Of a DNA stretch of 64,000 bases, positions 54,629 to 63,281 are shown in pieces. A program made the translations under genes and the position numbers. Origin of the DNA: Geomonas anaerohicana (lineage in GTDB: Bacteria > Desulfobacterota > Desulfuromonadia > Geobacterales > Geobacteraceae); contig NZ_JAEMHL010000001.1 of NCBI RefSeq assembly GCF_016458305.1, positions 496,001 to 560,000 of the forward strand. The letters are read 5' to 3'. The notes below the pieces were generated by a model. It did no database searches. It was not told where the DNA came from and saw only the letters and a list, made by a program, of their open reading frames with translations. How positions within the stretch are numbered: position 1 is the first letter of the stretch; the number at the start of each line of letters is the position of its first letter.

Positions 54629-57600
54629 TCACAAATAGGTTTTCTTCTTGGTGCTTTTGCCGCTCTTCACCAGGTTGTCCAGGATCGGATCCCACACTTC
54701 CCGGGCCAAGGCCTGGAATTCCTCGTCCAACGGGGGCGCCTCTCCGAAGCAGCGGCGGCAGTACTCGTCCTTGACGTCCCCCTTCTTGTACTCGCTGCCG
54801 TTCCAAGCTGCAGCTGCTGCGCCGAGAGCCTTGGCGGCATTCTTCGGCTCGCGGGCATTTTTCACGTACTCGAACGAGGTGTCCGGGAAGAACTTGAGCG
54901 GCCGGCTCATCCCTTCCTGGTAGAGCTCGAGGAGTCGGTTCAGGTGCCCTTCGCTCTCGTCGATGGCGGGGAGGTGGACGGTGCTCTTCGCGGCGACGAA
55001 GGTGCTCTGCAGCGGGTAGCCCGCGGCCTGCGCGCAGTTGAGCACCAGGTGTTCGACCCAGAGCCGCAACTGGTCCTTGGGCTTCAGGTCGGTGTAGCGA
55101 TAGCGGACCATCCGGTCGTCGCGCAGGTTTTCCAGCCGGCCGATGATGCGCCCGGCGGGGAGCTTCAGGTCGATGTCCAGGGCGGGGAGCTGAGCGCCGG
55201 TGCAAATTTCGGTTACCTTGCCGGCAAACTCGGCCGCCGGGTCGCCCAGCTTCTGGTATAAGGCGGCGCCGCAGACCCCGGGGGGGAGGTCGCCACGGGC
55301 ACAGGCAACGGCGAACGGCGCCTCCAGTTCCTCACCGCGCAACACCGCCGCCACGATCTCCTGCTCCAGTTGGTATTTCTCCAGCGAGCCGAGGGCGAAC
55401 GGCTCCACCTCTTCCAGCGGGTCATCCCCCTCCACGATCCGGACGCCGAGCCTGCGCCGCAACAGTTCCTTGGACGGGTTGCACAGGAAATCGACCAGGG
55501 ACTTCAGCGTGACGGTCTCTGCCTCCTCCCACGGCGGCAGGGGTGCGGCAAGGAACGGCGCGGGCGGGGTGGGGGGGAGCAGCTTGGCCTGGGCCCCGGC
55601 GCAGTTTTGCTGCGAATAGCTGAAGTGGCCGTCGGCGCCGGTAAAGTACCTGGGGCTGAAGGGCTGGAGCGGGTGGCGCCGAGCCGCTCCGGCGGGGTGT
55701 CCCTCCGCGGTTACGAAGCACCTGGCCAGGTAGTCCTGCAGTTCGCTGACCAGCACGCAGGGGGGGAGTTCCGCGTTGTCCTTGATGCTCTGTCCCACGT
55801 AGCTTATGTGCAGCCGCTTGCGGGCGGAAAGGAGTGCCTCCAGGAACAGGTAACGATCCTCGTCGCGCGGCGACCGGTCGCCGGCGCGGCGCTCCCGGGT
55901 CATCAGGTCGAAGCCCTGGGCCGCGTTCTTGCGCGGGAACTGCCCCTCGTCCATGCCGATCAGCGCCACCACCGGGAACGGGATGCTGCGCATCGGGAGC
56001 ATCGCGCAGAAGGTGACGCCGCCGGTCAAAAAGCCCAGGCCGCGTTCGGAGCTGCCGAGCTGCTGTTCCACCCAATAGCGCACCACCTCGAGCCCGATCT
56101 CGTCCTCGAAGCCGGCCTGGCTGCCGCACTCCCCCAGTTTCTTCACGATCTCGATCAGGGAGAGGAGTTCGCGCTCCCCGTCCTGGTCCGGGAGGATGAA
56201 GTCGTCCAGGATGCGGCGCAAGACCGGCACCCATTCCGCGGCCGGTCTGCGGCGAGAGAGGGCCTGGGTCTCGGCGAACAGTTTTTCGCAGAAGGAGAGG
56301 AACCGTCCCAGCACCAGGGCCACGCCCCCCTCCATGTCGTCGAAAGGAAGGATGCCCTTGTAGAAGGAGCGCCCGTCGCCATTCATGGCGTAGCCCAGCA
56401 GCAGCCTGTCCAGCCCCGCCGACCAGGAGTTCTCGTGGAACGGGGGGACGCCATGCTCGGCGCGCTGGCCGGCGTCGATGCCCCACCTGATGTTGGCCCC
56501 CCTGAGCCAGTCGCGCACGGTCTCCAGGTCGTCCTCGCTGAGGCCGAAGCGGCGCGCCACCGGCGCCGACTCCAGGATGTCCAATACGGTGGCCACGCCA
56601 TAGCGGCCGCCGCACAGCCCGAGGATGGATAAAAGAGCCTGGGCCGCCTCCCCCTCGTTCTTGAGGCTGCGGTCCGCGATGGAGTAGGGGATGCGCTCGG
56701 CGCCGGATTCGGGGTTGCCGAAGGCGGCGGAGATGTAGGGGGCGTAGCTTTCGATGTCCGGCGTCATCACCAGCACGTCGCGGGGCGACAGGGACGGGTC
56801 CGCGACGAAGATCGAGAGCAGGGTGTCGTAGAGCACCTCGACTTCCCGCATGGGGGAGTGGCAGGAGTGCACCTGGAGCGAGAGGTCGCCGGCGGTAAGC
56901 TGGCGCGCCCCCGCATCGGCACCGCGCAACTCGACGATGTCGCCCTGGACCTCGTGCAGCAGCGAGCCCTGCGGCAGCCCGGCAAAGCTGTCGAGCCTCT
57001 CGTGCTCCCCGCAGCCGTCGATGATGGCGTCGAAGAAGTCGCGGCCCAGTTTGCCCCAGGACGCCAGCAGGGGATTGCCGGTCTCGTACCACTGCTCCTT
57101 TCCCTCTCCCTGCTTTTCCAGGCGGGCCAGTTCGCGCTCGGAGACGATCTCGCCCCAGTACTGGCGGCAGGGGTTGAGGAGGAACAGGTTCACCTCGGCG
57201 TGCTGGGCGAGGCGGGCCAGAACCTCGAGGTGGAAGGGGGGGAGCGAAGGGATGCCGATGACGGAGATGCGCCGCCGGTCCGGGAGCCGGCCGCCGTCCA
57301 GCGCCTTGCGGAACTCCTGCAGCAGCCGGGCGCGATGCTTCTGGGGCACCTCCGCGGTCAGGGAGCGCCAGAGCTGCGCCTGCCAGTGATCTTCCTTCCC
57401 CTGCTCCCACTCCAGGAGCTTTTCCGGGCGGTAGACGGTGTAACGGTCGAAGGTGTCGGCGATGCGCTGGGCCAACTGCATTCTTTTCAGCCCGTCGGCG
57501 TCGTCGGAGAGGTACGCAGCGATCTCCTCGAACCCAGGGTTCGCCGTCGCCTGCTGCAAAAGCCCCAGGATCCTCCAGGTCATCACCTCGGGGGAGAACA

Positions 57601-57865
57601 GGGGCGCCTCCTCCGGTGCGTCGGGCAGCACCTTGGCGAAAACCCGCTCCACGAACCGGTTGGGGAAAAGGAATTCTCCGTTGGCCCAGACACCGATCCT
57701 CGCCGCCAGCTCCATGGCAAGCCAGCGCTGCATCCCCTTGCTCTGCACCACGATCAGTTCCTTGTCGAACGGGCTGCAGGGCGCACGGTGCGGCGCGCGG
57801 ACCACCTTTTCCAGGCGGTCCACCAGGTGTTCCATGAGGTTGCTGGTGTGGATGTACAGCGGCAT
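54629..57865 (-). CDS. recC: Exodeoxyribonuclease V subunit gamma RecC
   Basis: 1078 residues from the ATG at 57865 (GAGGA upstream). The upstream frame adds 62 low-complexity residues and is unlikely. The start MPLYIHTSNLMEHLVDRL and LIVVQSKGMQRWLAMELAARIGVWAN are typical RecC, as are MTPDIESYAPYISAAFG, RIPYSIADRS and the later VALIGMDEGQFPR. RecC holds the split DNA and scans for Chi; it has defective helicase and nuclease folds. First gene of the recCBD array. Confidence 0.93.
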   Translation of the reverse strand: MPLYIHTSNLMEHLVDRLEKVVRAPHRAPCSPFDKELIVVQSKGMQRWLAMELAARIGVWANGEFLFPNRFVERVFAKVLPDAPEEAPLFSPEVMTWRILGLLQQATANPGFEEIAAYLSDDADGLKRMQLAQRIADTFDRYTVYRPEKLLEWEQGKEDHWQAQLWRSLTAEVPQKHRARLLQEFRKALDGGRLPDRRRISVIGIPSLPPFHLEVLARLAQHAEVNLFLLNPCRQYWGEIVSERELARLEKQGEGKEQWYETGNPLLASWGKLGRDFFDAIIDGCGEHERLDSFAGLPQGSLLHEVQGDIVELRGADAGARQLTAGDLSLQVHSCHSPMREVEVLYDTLLSIFVADPSLSPRDVLVMTPDIESYAPYISAAFGNPESGAERIPYSIADRSLKNEGEAAQALLSILGLCGGRYGVATVLDILESAPVARRFGLSEDDLETVRDWLRGANIRWGIDAGQRAEHGVPPFHENSWSAGLDRLLLGYAMNGDGRSFYKGILPFDDMEGGVALVLGRFLSFCEKLFAETQALSRRRPAAEWVPVLRRILDDFILPDQDGERELLSLIEIVKKLGECGSQAGFEDEIGLEVVRYWVEQQLGSSERGLGFLTGGVTFCAMLPMRSIPFPVVALIGMDEGQFPRKNAAQGFDLMTRERRAGDRSPRDEDRYLFLEALLSARKRLHISYVGQSIKDNAELPPCVLVSELQDYLARCFVTAEGHPAGAARRHPLQPFSPRYFTGADGHFSYSQQNCAGAQAKLLPPTPPAPFLAAPLPPWEEAETVTLKSLVDFLCNPSKELLRRRLGVRIVEGDDPLEEVEPFALGSLEKYQLEQEIVAAVLRGEELEAPFAVACARGDLPPGVCGAALYQKLGDPAAEFAGKVTEICTGAQLPALDIDLKLPAGRIIGRLENLRDDRMVRYRYTDLKPKDQLRLWVEHLVLNCAQAAGYPLQSTFVAAKSTVHLPAIDESEGHLNRLLELYQEGMSRPLKFFPDTSFEYVKNAREPKNAAKALGAAAAAWNGSEYKKGDVKDEYCRRCFGEAPPLDEEFQALAREVWDPILDNLVKSGKSTKKKTYL

Positions 57866-58147
57866 CGGTCCTCGTGGTGCGGGGGCGTGCGGGGGATTTC
57901 CGGGGGGGGAGGCGGACCCTGCCCCGCGGATGGCAAAACATATCATATCCTCCTGCAGCTGTCTCGGTGAAAAGCGGCCTGCGGGGCGGCGTCCCGCCCT
58001 TTGTGGCTGCTTGCATTGCGCGCCGGTTTTGGATATATTTTGTCTTTGCATTTCCTAATTAGTTTACGTTGTTTGTCTGGTTTTCCCCGTCACCGACAAC
58101 CCACCGGCCCAATAATGGAGGCCTGTGCGACATGCAAAGGAGAGGTC

Positions 58148-59080
58148 ATGAAGCCCTTCATCGAAGAGGCCCTCGCACGCGCTTATTACCGGGTGAAGCC
58201 TTGGATGTCACGTCGGTTTCAGATCATGCTGCGCAGCGCAGTGGCAAAATACAAACGCTATATCTTTCAAAACGTCTGGCCCATAGATCCGGCCGCTGGC
58301 GCGGTGCCGCCAGGTTTCAGGGGGTGGCCGCAGGGAAAACGCTTTTCCGTGGTGCTGACCCACGATGTGGACACGGCCCGAGGTGTGGCACGGTGCGAAC
58401 AACTGATGGCCCTCGAGCAGGAACTCGGCTTCCGCTCCTCGTTCAATTTCGTCGCGTATGACTACCATCTCCCCCCTGCCTTGCGTAACAAGCTCGTCAG
58501 CCACGGGTTCGAAGTGGGGTTGCACGGTCTGGAGCATAACAGGAAGCTTTACGAATCGGCCGAAACCTTTGAGCGGCATGCCGTGCAGATCAATAACTAC
58601 CTGAAGGAATGGGGAGCGGTCGGCTTCCGCTCCCCGTGCGTCTACCATAACTTCGAGTGGCTGCACCAGCTGGATATCATTTACGAAGCGTCGGCGTTCG
58701 ATACCGACCCCTTCGAGCCGCAGTCGGACGGACTGAAAACGATCTTCCCTGTGCAGCAGACCAAGGTCCCGGGAAGGGAGTACGTGGTGCTCCCCTACAC
58801 GCTTCCCCAGGACTTCACCATGTTCATCCTGTTTCGGGAGAAGGACATCAGTATCTGGAAGGAGAAGCTGCGCTGGATTGCTGAGCACGGCGGCATGGCC
58901 CTGCTCATCACCCACCCCGACTACATGAACTTTGGTGGCGAGGTCGGGTATGACGAGTATCCTCATGAGTTGTATCGGGACCTGCTGGACCATATCAGGA
59001 AGGAGTACCAAGGGCAGTACTGGCACCAACTGCCCCAAGAGGTCGCGTGTTTCTGGAACAAGAGCATGTGCAAGCTGTGA
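58148..59080 (+). CDS. Polysaccharide deacetylase-like (NodB-fold) protein
   Basis: 310 residues from the ATG at 58148 (AGGAG 5 bases upstream). NodB-type motifs: LTHDVDTARG (metal/catalytic Asp pair, about 75), GLHGLEHNR (H-x3-H metal site), GFRSPCVYHNFEWL (motif 3) and LLITHPDYMN near the end (motif 5-like His). There is no signal peptide, so it acts in the cytoplasm or on a lipid-linked glycan. It overlaps nothing but is followed after 56 bases by the endonuclease/phosphatase-fold gene, probably co-transcribed. Confidence 0.87.
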   Translation: MKPFIEEALARAYYRVKPWMSRRFQIMLRSAVAKYKRYIFQNVWPIDPAAGAVPPGFRGWPQGKRFSVVLTHDVDTARGVARCEQLMALEQELGFRSSFNFVAYDYHLPPALRNKLVSHGFEVGLHGLEHNRKLYESAETFERHAVQINNYLKEWGAVGFRSPCVYHNFEWLHQLDIIYEASAFDTDPFEPQSDGLKTIFPVQQTKVPGREYVVLPYTLPQDFTMFILFREKDISIWKEKLRWIAEHGGMALLITHPDYMNFGGEVGYDEYPHELYRDLLDHIRKEYQGQYWHQLPQEVACFWNKSMCKL

Positions 59081-59136
59081 AACGACGCAGGGGAGGCGTC
59101 GGCGGGGCAGCCCCCGGCGCCAAGGGAGGCAGGCGG

Positions 59137-60174
59137 ATGAGTATGTTCAACTGGCTCCTCGGACTAAACGCGGCCTATATCCTTTTGCTGGCCGCCATCA
59201 CCATTCTCAACTGGGCCGGCCCGGACAGATTCTGGGTCGGCGCTTTCAATTTTTACCTCCCCCAACTCATCTGGGCGGTCCCGGGCCTGCTGCTGGCCCT
59301 GGTCGCCTGCCGCAGCACCAAGATCCTGGTGTGGGCGCCCCTGGTGGGAGTCCTGTGGGTTTTGGGACCGATCATGGACTGGCACTGGTCCACGCAAAAG
59401 GCGTGGGCAAACTCCCCGCAGACGCTGCGGGTGATGACCTGGAACGTCAAGTACGGCAAGCGCGACCTGATGCCGCTGGTCGAGGAACTGGCCAGGAGCC
59501 GCCCCGACATCATCCTGTTCCAGGACGCGGTCGATGCCGGGGACGGGCCGCTGGCGGATTACCTTGCCGGCTGGCAGATGTACAGCGAGGGGCAGTACCT
59601 GGTCGCCAGCAGGTTCCTCATCTCCGACGTCGAAGTGCATGATCTGCCTTACCATGAGAGAAAGGGAGAATCTTTCCTGCGGTGCCGGGTGCGGGTCGGT
59701 TCCCGCGACATCTCCCTCTACAACGTTCACTTCAAGACCCCCCGGAGAGGCCTGAGCGCTTTCCGCAAGGTGCGCCGGGGCGCCTGGTACATACCCAAGG
59801 CCATCGATCGCTTCGAGGCCAACGTGGATACCCGCCTCAGGCAGGCACGGGCGGTGTCGGGGTATCTTGCGCAGGAAAAGGGGGACGTCGTGGTGGCCGG
59901 CGACTTCAACTCGCCGGACCACTCGCTGGTCTGTGAGACGCTGAGGGAAGCAGGCCTCAGCGACGCCTTCGTCCAGGGGGGGAGGGGGTACGGTTACACC
60001 TACGGGCATTTCCTGCTCAAGAACAAGGTGCCCTGGCTGAGGGCGTCCTGGATGCGCATCGACCACATCATGACCACCCCGGGGATCAAGGCCCAGCGCT
60101 GTTGGGTAGGCACCAGCAGGGCCTCGGACCACCGCCCCGTGATAGCGGACTTCATCCTCAGTGATTCCCGTTAG
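59137..60174 (+). CDS. Membrane-anchored endonuclease/exonuclease/phosphatase-family protein
   Basis: 345 residues from the ATG at 59137 (GGGAGG upstream). Three N-terminal membrane helices (about 5-85) lead to an EEP domain (about 90-345): TWNVKYG, NVHFKTPRRG, VVAGDFNSPDHS, RIDHIMTT and SDHRPVIADF. The catalytic metal ligand usually found as QE is QD here (IILFQDAVDAG), an unusual replacement. The family includes phosphodiesterases, sphingomyelinases and nucleases; the membrane anchor suggests a lipid or periplasmic substrate. Confidence 0.87.
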   Translation: MSMFNWLLGLNAAYILLLAAITILNWAGPDRFWVGAFNFYLPQLIWAVPGLLLALVACRSTKILVWAPLVGVLWVLGPIMDWHWSTQKAWANSPQTLRVMTWNVKYGKRDLMPLVEELARSRPDIILFQDAVDAGDGPLADYLAGWQMYSEGQYLVASRFLISDVEVHDLPYHERKGESFLRCRVRVGSRDISLYNVHFKTPRRGLSAFRKVRRGAWYIPKAIDRFEANVDTRLRQARAVSGYLAQEKGDVVVAGDFNSPDHSLVCETLREAGLSDAFVQGGRGYGYTYGHFLLKNKVPWLRASWMRIDHIMTTPGIKAQRCWVGTSRASDHRPVIADFILSDSR

Positions 60175-60387
60175 TTTCCTTTTGTCATACCCGTTACTGT
60201 TTGCACTTTTCAACAGATAGTGCTAGTTATGGACGTTCCGTCAATGCGAGACCGTGAAGACCGCGGCATCCCACCGATCACACTCTCCACACGTATCGTA
60301 GCTGACATCCCCGTACCACTCCCGGTGATACGCAAATAGCAGCGGGCACGGCTGAACTTTCTCCTGCCCGGATCGGAGTTTAGCAGC

Positions 60388-61590
60388 ATGCTGATTCTCA
60401 CCCTCAACTGCCGCAGATTCTCGGCGCAGTACCAACTCTACAACTGGGGCGACCAGGCCGTTATGGCCACCGGCATGGTTGAAAGGATTGTTGTCGGCGA
60501 CTCCTTCCTGACCCACCGTGTTCCCGGAGCCGATGCCAAGCACCTGGAAGGGGAGTGCGCGGACCACAAGGATGCGCTGCGGCTGATTCTGGACACCCTG
60601 GTCGGGGAGGGGCTGATCAACGCTGTCACCGATATCAAGGCCATAGGGCACCGCGTGGTGCACGGGGGAGAGCGTTTCACCCAGTCGGTGTTGATCGACG
60701 AGGACGTGGTTGAGGCGATCAGGGAGGTGGCGACACTGGCGCCGCTGCACAACACCCCGAACCTCGCCGGCATCCGTGCCGCCCAGGAACTCCTCCCGGA
60801 ACTGCCCCAGGTCGCCATCTTCGATACAGCCTTCCACCAGACCATGCCCGAGCCCGCCTACATGTACCCGCTGCCTTACGAGTGGTACCAAAAGCACGGC
60901 GTCAGGCGCTACGGCTTCCATGGTCAGTCCCACCTTCATGCCGCCAGGCGAGGGGCCGAACTGGCCGGCGTACCGCTGGAGAGTTCCAACCTGGTCACCA
61001 TCCACACCGGCAACGGCGTCTCGCTCTGCGCGGTGAGAAACGGCGTATCGGTCGATACCAGCATGGGGCTAACCCCGCTCGAAGGTGTCATGATGGGGAC
61101 CCGCTGCGGGGATATCGATGCGGGGATCATCCCGTTCATGGTGAACGAGGCCGGGGTGTCTGCGACCGAGCTCGACCTGTTCCTGAACCAGAAGAGCGGC
61201 CTGGCGGGCATCGTGGGGCGCCGGGTCAGTCGCCGGACCGTCGTGGACGAGGCGGTCGTAGGGGACGCTCGCTGCCAGCTGGCGCTCGACATGGAGGCGT
61301 ACCGGTTGAGGAAGTACCTGGGCGCCTACATCGCCGTGATCGGCAGGCCGGACGCCATCGTGTTCACCTACGGTGAGGGATGGGAGGACTGGCCGGTGCG
61401 CGGCATGGCGCTTAACGGGATGAGCCAGTTCGGCATCAAGGTGGACCTGAAACGGGACGCCGAGGCTCTTTTGGGAGGAAAGGACATCATGATCAGTGCG
61501 GACGACTCAGCCGTGAAGGTGTTCGTGATACCAAGCGGTGAGGATATGGTGCTCAACGAGGACGTCGCCGCCATCATGGGGTGGCAGTAG
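60388..61590 (+). CDS. ackA: Divergent acetate/propionate kinase paralogue
   Basis: 400 residues. ASKHA-fold kinase with most AckA catalytic motifs: HRVVHGGERF (substrate Arg), FDTAFHQTMP (catalytic Asp), YGFHGQSH (His), HTGNGVSLCAV (phosphate loop) and TPLEGVMMGTRCGDIDAGI (catalytic Arg). The N-terminal phosphate motif is altered: LNCRRFSAQYQL replaces the usual LNCGSSSxKY. FHGQSHLHAARR also departs from FHGTSHxYV. It may use another acyl group or have low activity. The ATG has no strong ribosome site. Bounded downstream by a strong terminator. Confidence 0.85.
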   Translation: MLILTLNCRRFSAQYQLYNWGDQAVMATGMVERIVVGDSFLTHRVPGADAKHLEGECADHKDALRLILDTLVGEGLINAVTDIKAIGHRVVHGGERFTQSVLIDEDVVEAIREVATLAPLHNTPNLAGIRAAQELLPELPQVAIFDTAFHQTMPEPAYMYPLPYEWYQKHGVRRYGFHGQSHLHAARRGAELAGVPLESSNLVTIHTGNGVSLCAVRNGVSVDTSMGLTPLEGVMMGTRCGDIDAGIIPFMVNEAGVSATELDLFLNQKSGLAGIVGRRVSRRTVVDEAVVGDARCQLALDMEAYRLRKYLGAYIAVIGRPDAIVFTYGEGWEDWPVRGMALNGMSQFGIKVDLKRDAEALLGGKDIMISADDSAVKVFVIPSGEDMVLNEDVAAIMGWQ

Positions 61591-61615
61591 CGGTAGTAGC
61601 GCGAAAAGAGACGAC

Positions 61616-61653
61616 AACGGGCGGATGATTTGAGATCATCCGCCCGTTTTTTT
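61616..61653 (+). terminator. Rho-independent terminator after the acetate-kinase paralogue
   Basis: Perfect 14-bp stem AACGGGCGGATGAT / ATCATCCGCCCGTT with a 5-base loop and a T-run (61647-61653). Confidence 0.92.
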
Positions 61654-61662
61654 ATTGTGCGT

Positions 61663-61706
61663 CCCCTCTCCCTCCGGGAGAGGGTGCCCGAAGGGCGGGT
61701 GAGGGC
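61663..61706. repeat. Family A palindromic repeat
   Basis: CCCTCTCCCTCCGGGAGAGGG followed by TGCCCGAAGGGCGGGTGAGGG, the best-preserved copy in the window, between the terminator and the convergent metX stop. Confidence 0.8.
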
Positions 61707-61724
61707 GTTGCTACGAAAGCAAGG

Positions 61725-62828
61725 TCAGAACTTGATCCCATCCAGGAAGGTCTGCACCATCGGCGTGAAGGTCTGGTGCTCGAGCAGGAAGGCATCGTGG
61801 CCGTAGGCGGAGGTGATGAGGTGGTACTCCACCGGCTTCCCCAGCTTCTGGAGCGAGATCGCCATCTCCTCGGTCTGAGCCGGCGGGTAGAGCCAGTCTG
61901 AGGTGAAGGCGAAGAACTGGATCGGCGCCTGCACCGGTTCGAAGGCTTCTTCCAGCGTTTCGCAGCCGGCGGCGACGTCGTAGAGGTCGAGGGCCTTGGC
62001 CAGGTAGAGGAAGGAGTTGGCGTCGAAGCGGTCCACGAAGTTGTAGCCGTTGTAGTTGAGGTAGCGCTCCACCTCGAACTGCCCGAAGAAGTCGAACTGG
62101 CCGTCACGTGCCGAGAAGCGGCGCCCGAACTTGGCGGTCATCGATTCGTCGGAGAGGAAGGTGATGTGACCGATGCCGCGGGCCAGCGCCAGTCCGTCCT
62201 TGGGGTTCTTGCGGTACTCCCCCTTCTTCCAGGTGGGGTCGTTGAAGATGGCCCAGCGCGCCACGGCGTTCAGCGAAATAGCTTGCGCCGACGGGCGCGG
62301 CGTGGTGGCCAGCACCACCGCCGAGGCCACCCGGTCCGGATACTGCGTCGCCCACTCCAGGGCCTGCATCCCTCCCATGCTGCCGCCCAGCACGCAGAAG
62401 AGTTTCTTGATGCCGAGCCGGTCCATGAGCAGCGCCTGGGCCTTGACCATGTCGCGCACGGTGATGACCGGGAAGGCGAGGTTGTAGCGTTTGCCGGTCT
62501 TGGGGTTCAACGAGGTCGGGCCGGTGGATCCGAAGCAGGAACCGATGACGTTGGAGCAGATGACGAAGTAGCGGTCGGTGTCCAGAAGGCAGCCGGGTCC
62601 CACGATGTCGTCCCACCAGCCGGCCCGCTTCTCGTCCTGGCTGTAGCGGCCGGCCAGGTGCGCGCTGCCGGTCCAGGCGTGGGTGACCAGGATGGCATTG
62701 GAGCGGTCCTCGTTGAGGGTGCCGTAGGTTTCGTAGGCGATATCGATCGGCCCGAGAATACGGCCGCTCTCCAGGCGTAAATCGGTCTCAAAGGTGGCTA
62801 TCTGTTCTGTCGCAATGCCGTAGGACAT
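61725..62828 (-). CDS. metX: Homoserine O-acetyltransferase MetX
   Basis: 367 residues from the ATG at 62828 (the longer frame adds 35 residues that lie in the riboswitch leader). Alpha/beta-hydrolase-fold enzyme transferring acetyl from acetyl-CoA to homoserine in methionine synthesis. Visible: [11 protein letters not shown] (about 51), [14 protein letters not shown] (substrate loop), nucleophile elbow [12 protein letters not shown] (Ser about 143), FTSDWLYPP (catalytic Asp) and YGHDAFLLE (catalytic His). Expression is controlled by a SAM-I riboswitch and terminator in its leader. Confidence 0.94.
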   Translation of the reverse strand: MSYGIATEQIATFETDLRLESGRILGPIDIAYETYGTLNEDRSNAILVTHAWTGSAHLAGRYSQDEKRAGWWDDIVGPGCLLDTDRYFVICSNVIGSCFGSTGPTSLNPKTGKRYNLAFPVITVRDMVKAQALLMDRLGIKKLFCVLGGSMGGMQALEWATQYPDRVASAVVLATTPRPSAQAISLNAVARWAIFNDPTWKKGEYRKNPKDGLALARGIGHITFLSDESMTAKFGRRFSARDGQFDFFGQFEVERYLNYNGYNFVDRFDANSFLYLAKALDLYDVAAGCETLEEAFEPVQAPIQFFAFTSDWLYPPAQTEEMAISLQKLGKPVEYHLITSAYGHDAFLLEHQTFTPMVQTFLDGIKF

Positions 62829-62864
62829 GTCTCTCTCGTACTTTCGGGTGCCGGGACCGGCACT

Positions 62865-62899
62865 AAAAAAGCCCCATCTCGGTATGAGAAGGGGCTTTT
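62865..62899 (-). terminator. Riboswitch expression platform (terminator) of metX
   Basis: On the minus strand AAAGCCCC pairs with GGGGCTTT, followed by TTT. The loop CTTCTCAT can instead pair with GATGAGAAAG at the 3' end of the aptamer, so ligand binding decides between terminator and antiterminator. Confidence 0.82.
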
Positions 62900-62924
62900 C
62901 GGGTGTGACAGTAACTAAAAGCGC

Positions 62925-63023
62925 CTTTCTCATCTTCGCCTTTCGGCAGGATTTAGCACCTGTCGCCCAATGGGCCGGTTGCTGTGGCTTCGCAGGGCCT
63001 TTCCCTCCACCACTCTAGATAAG
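62925..63023 (-). promoter_or_regulatory. SAM-I (S-box) riboswitch
   Basis: On the minus strand the aptamer begins CTTATCTAGAGTGGTGGAGG and includes GGCCCTGCGAAGCCACAGCAACC, GGTGCTAAATCC and GATGAGAAAG, the conserved S-box elements in order. It precedes metX, as known for this class: SAM binding shuts off transcription. Confidence 0.95.
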
Positions 63024-63110
63024 CAGGTCTTTCTATTCAATTTTCGGTGCAGAATAAGGGAGCCGCTCGTATTTGTCAACGGCAAACTGAGCCGCAGGTT
63101 TACCGTGCCG

Positions 63111-63281
63111 CTAGAGCTGCCGGTGGTATTTGACCAGGATATACAGGCACGCCGCACCAGCCACGAACATGCCGATGTCGCGCAGCCAGGGGACCGGCTT
63201 GTCCAAGCCTGACTGTATCAACGGGTCCAGCAGGGCACTGGTCAAAAGCGTTACCGCGGCAAAAGAGAGCAACTTTTTCAT
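63111..63281 (-). CDS. Small membrane protein coupled to the dehydrogenase gene
   Basis: 56 residues: MKKLLSFAAVTLLTSALLDPL, then PVPWLRDIGMFVAGAACLYILVKYHRQL, giving two hydrophobic segments. The ATG overlaps the upstream gene's TGA (ATGA), so it is probably translated by re-initiation. No family recognised. It is too short to be certain, but the coupling and the hairpin topology support a real gene. Confidence 0.6.
   Translation of the reverse strand: MKKLLSFAAVTLLTSALLDPLIQSGLDKPVPWLRDIGMFVAGAACLYILVKYHRQL

Noticed and set aside
55422-58016. 864-residue open frame in another frame of recC
   Set aside because: Arg/Pro/Gly-rich translation without domains; recC motifs are unambiguous in the overlapping frame.
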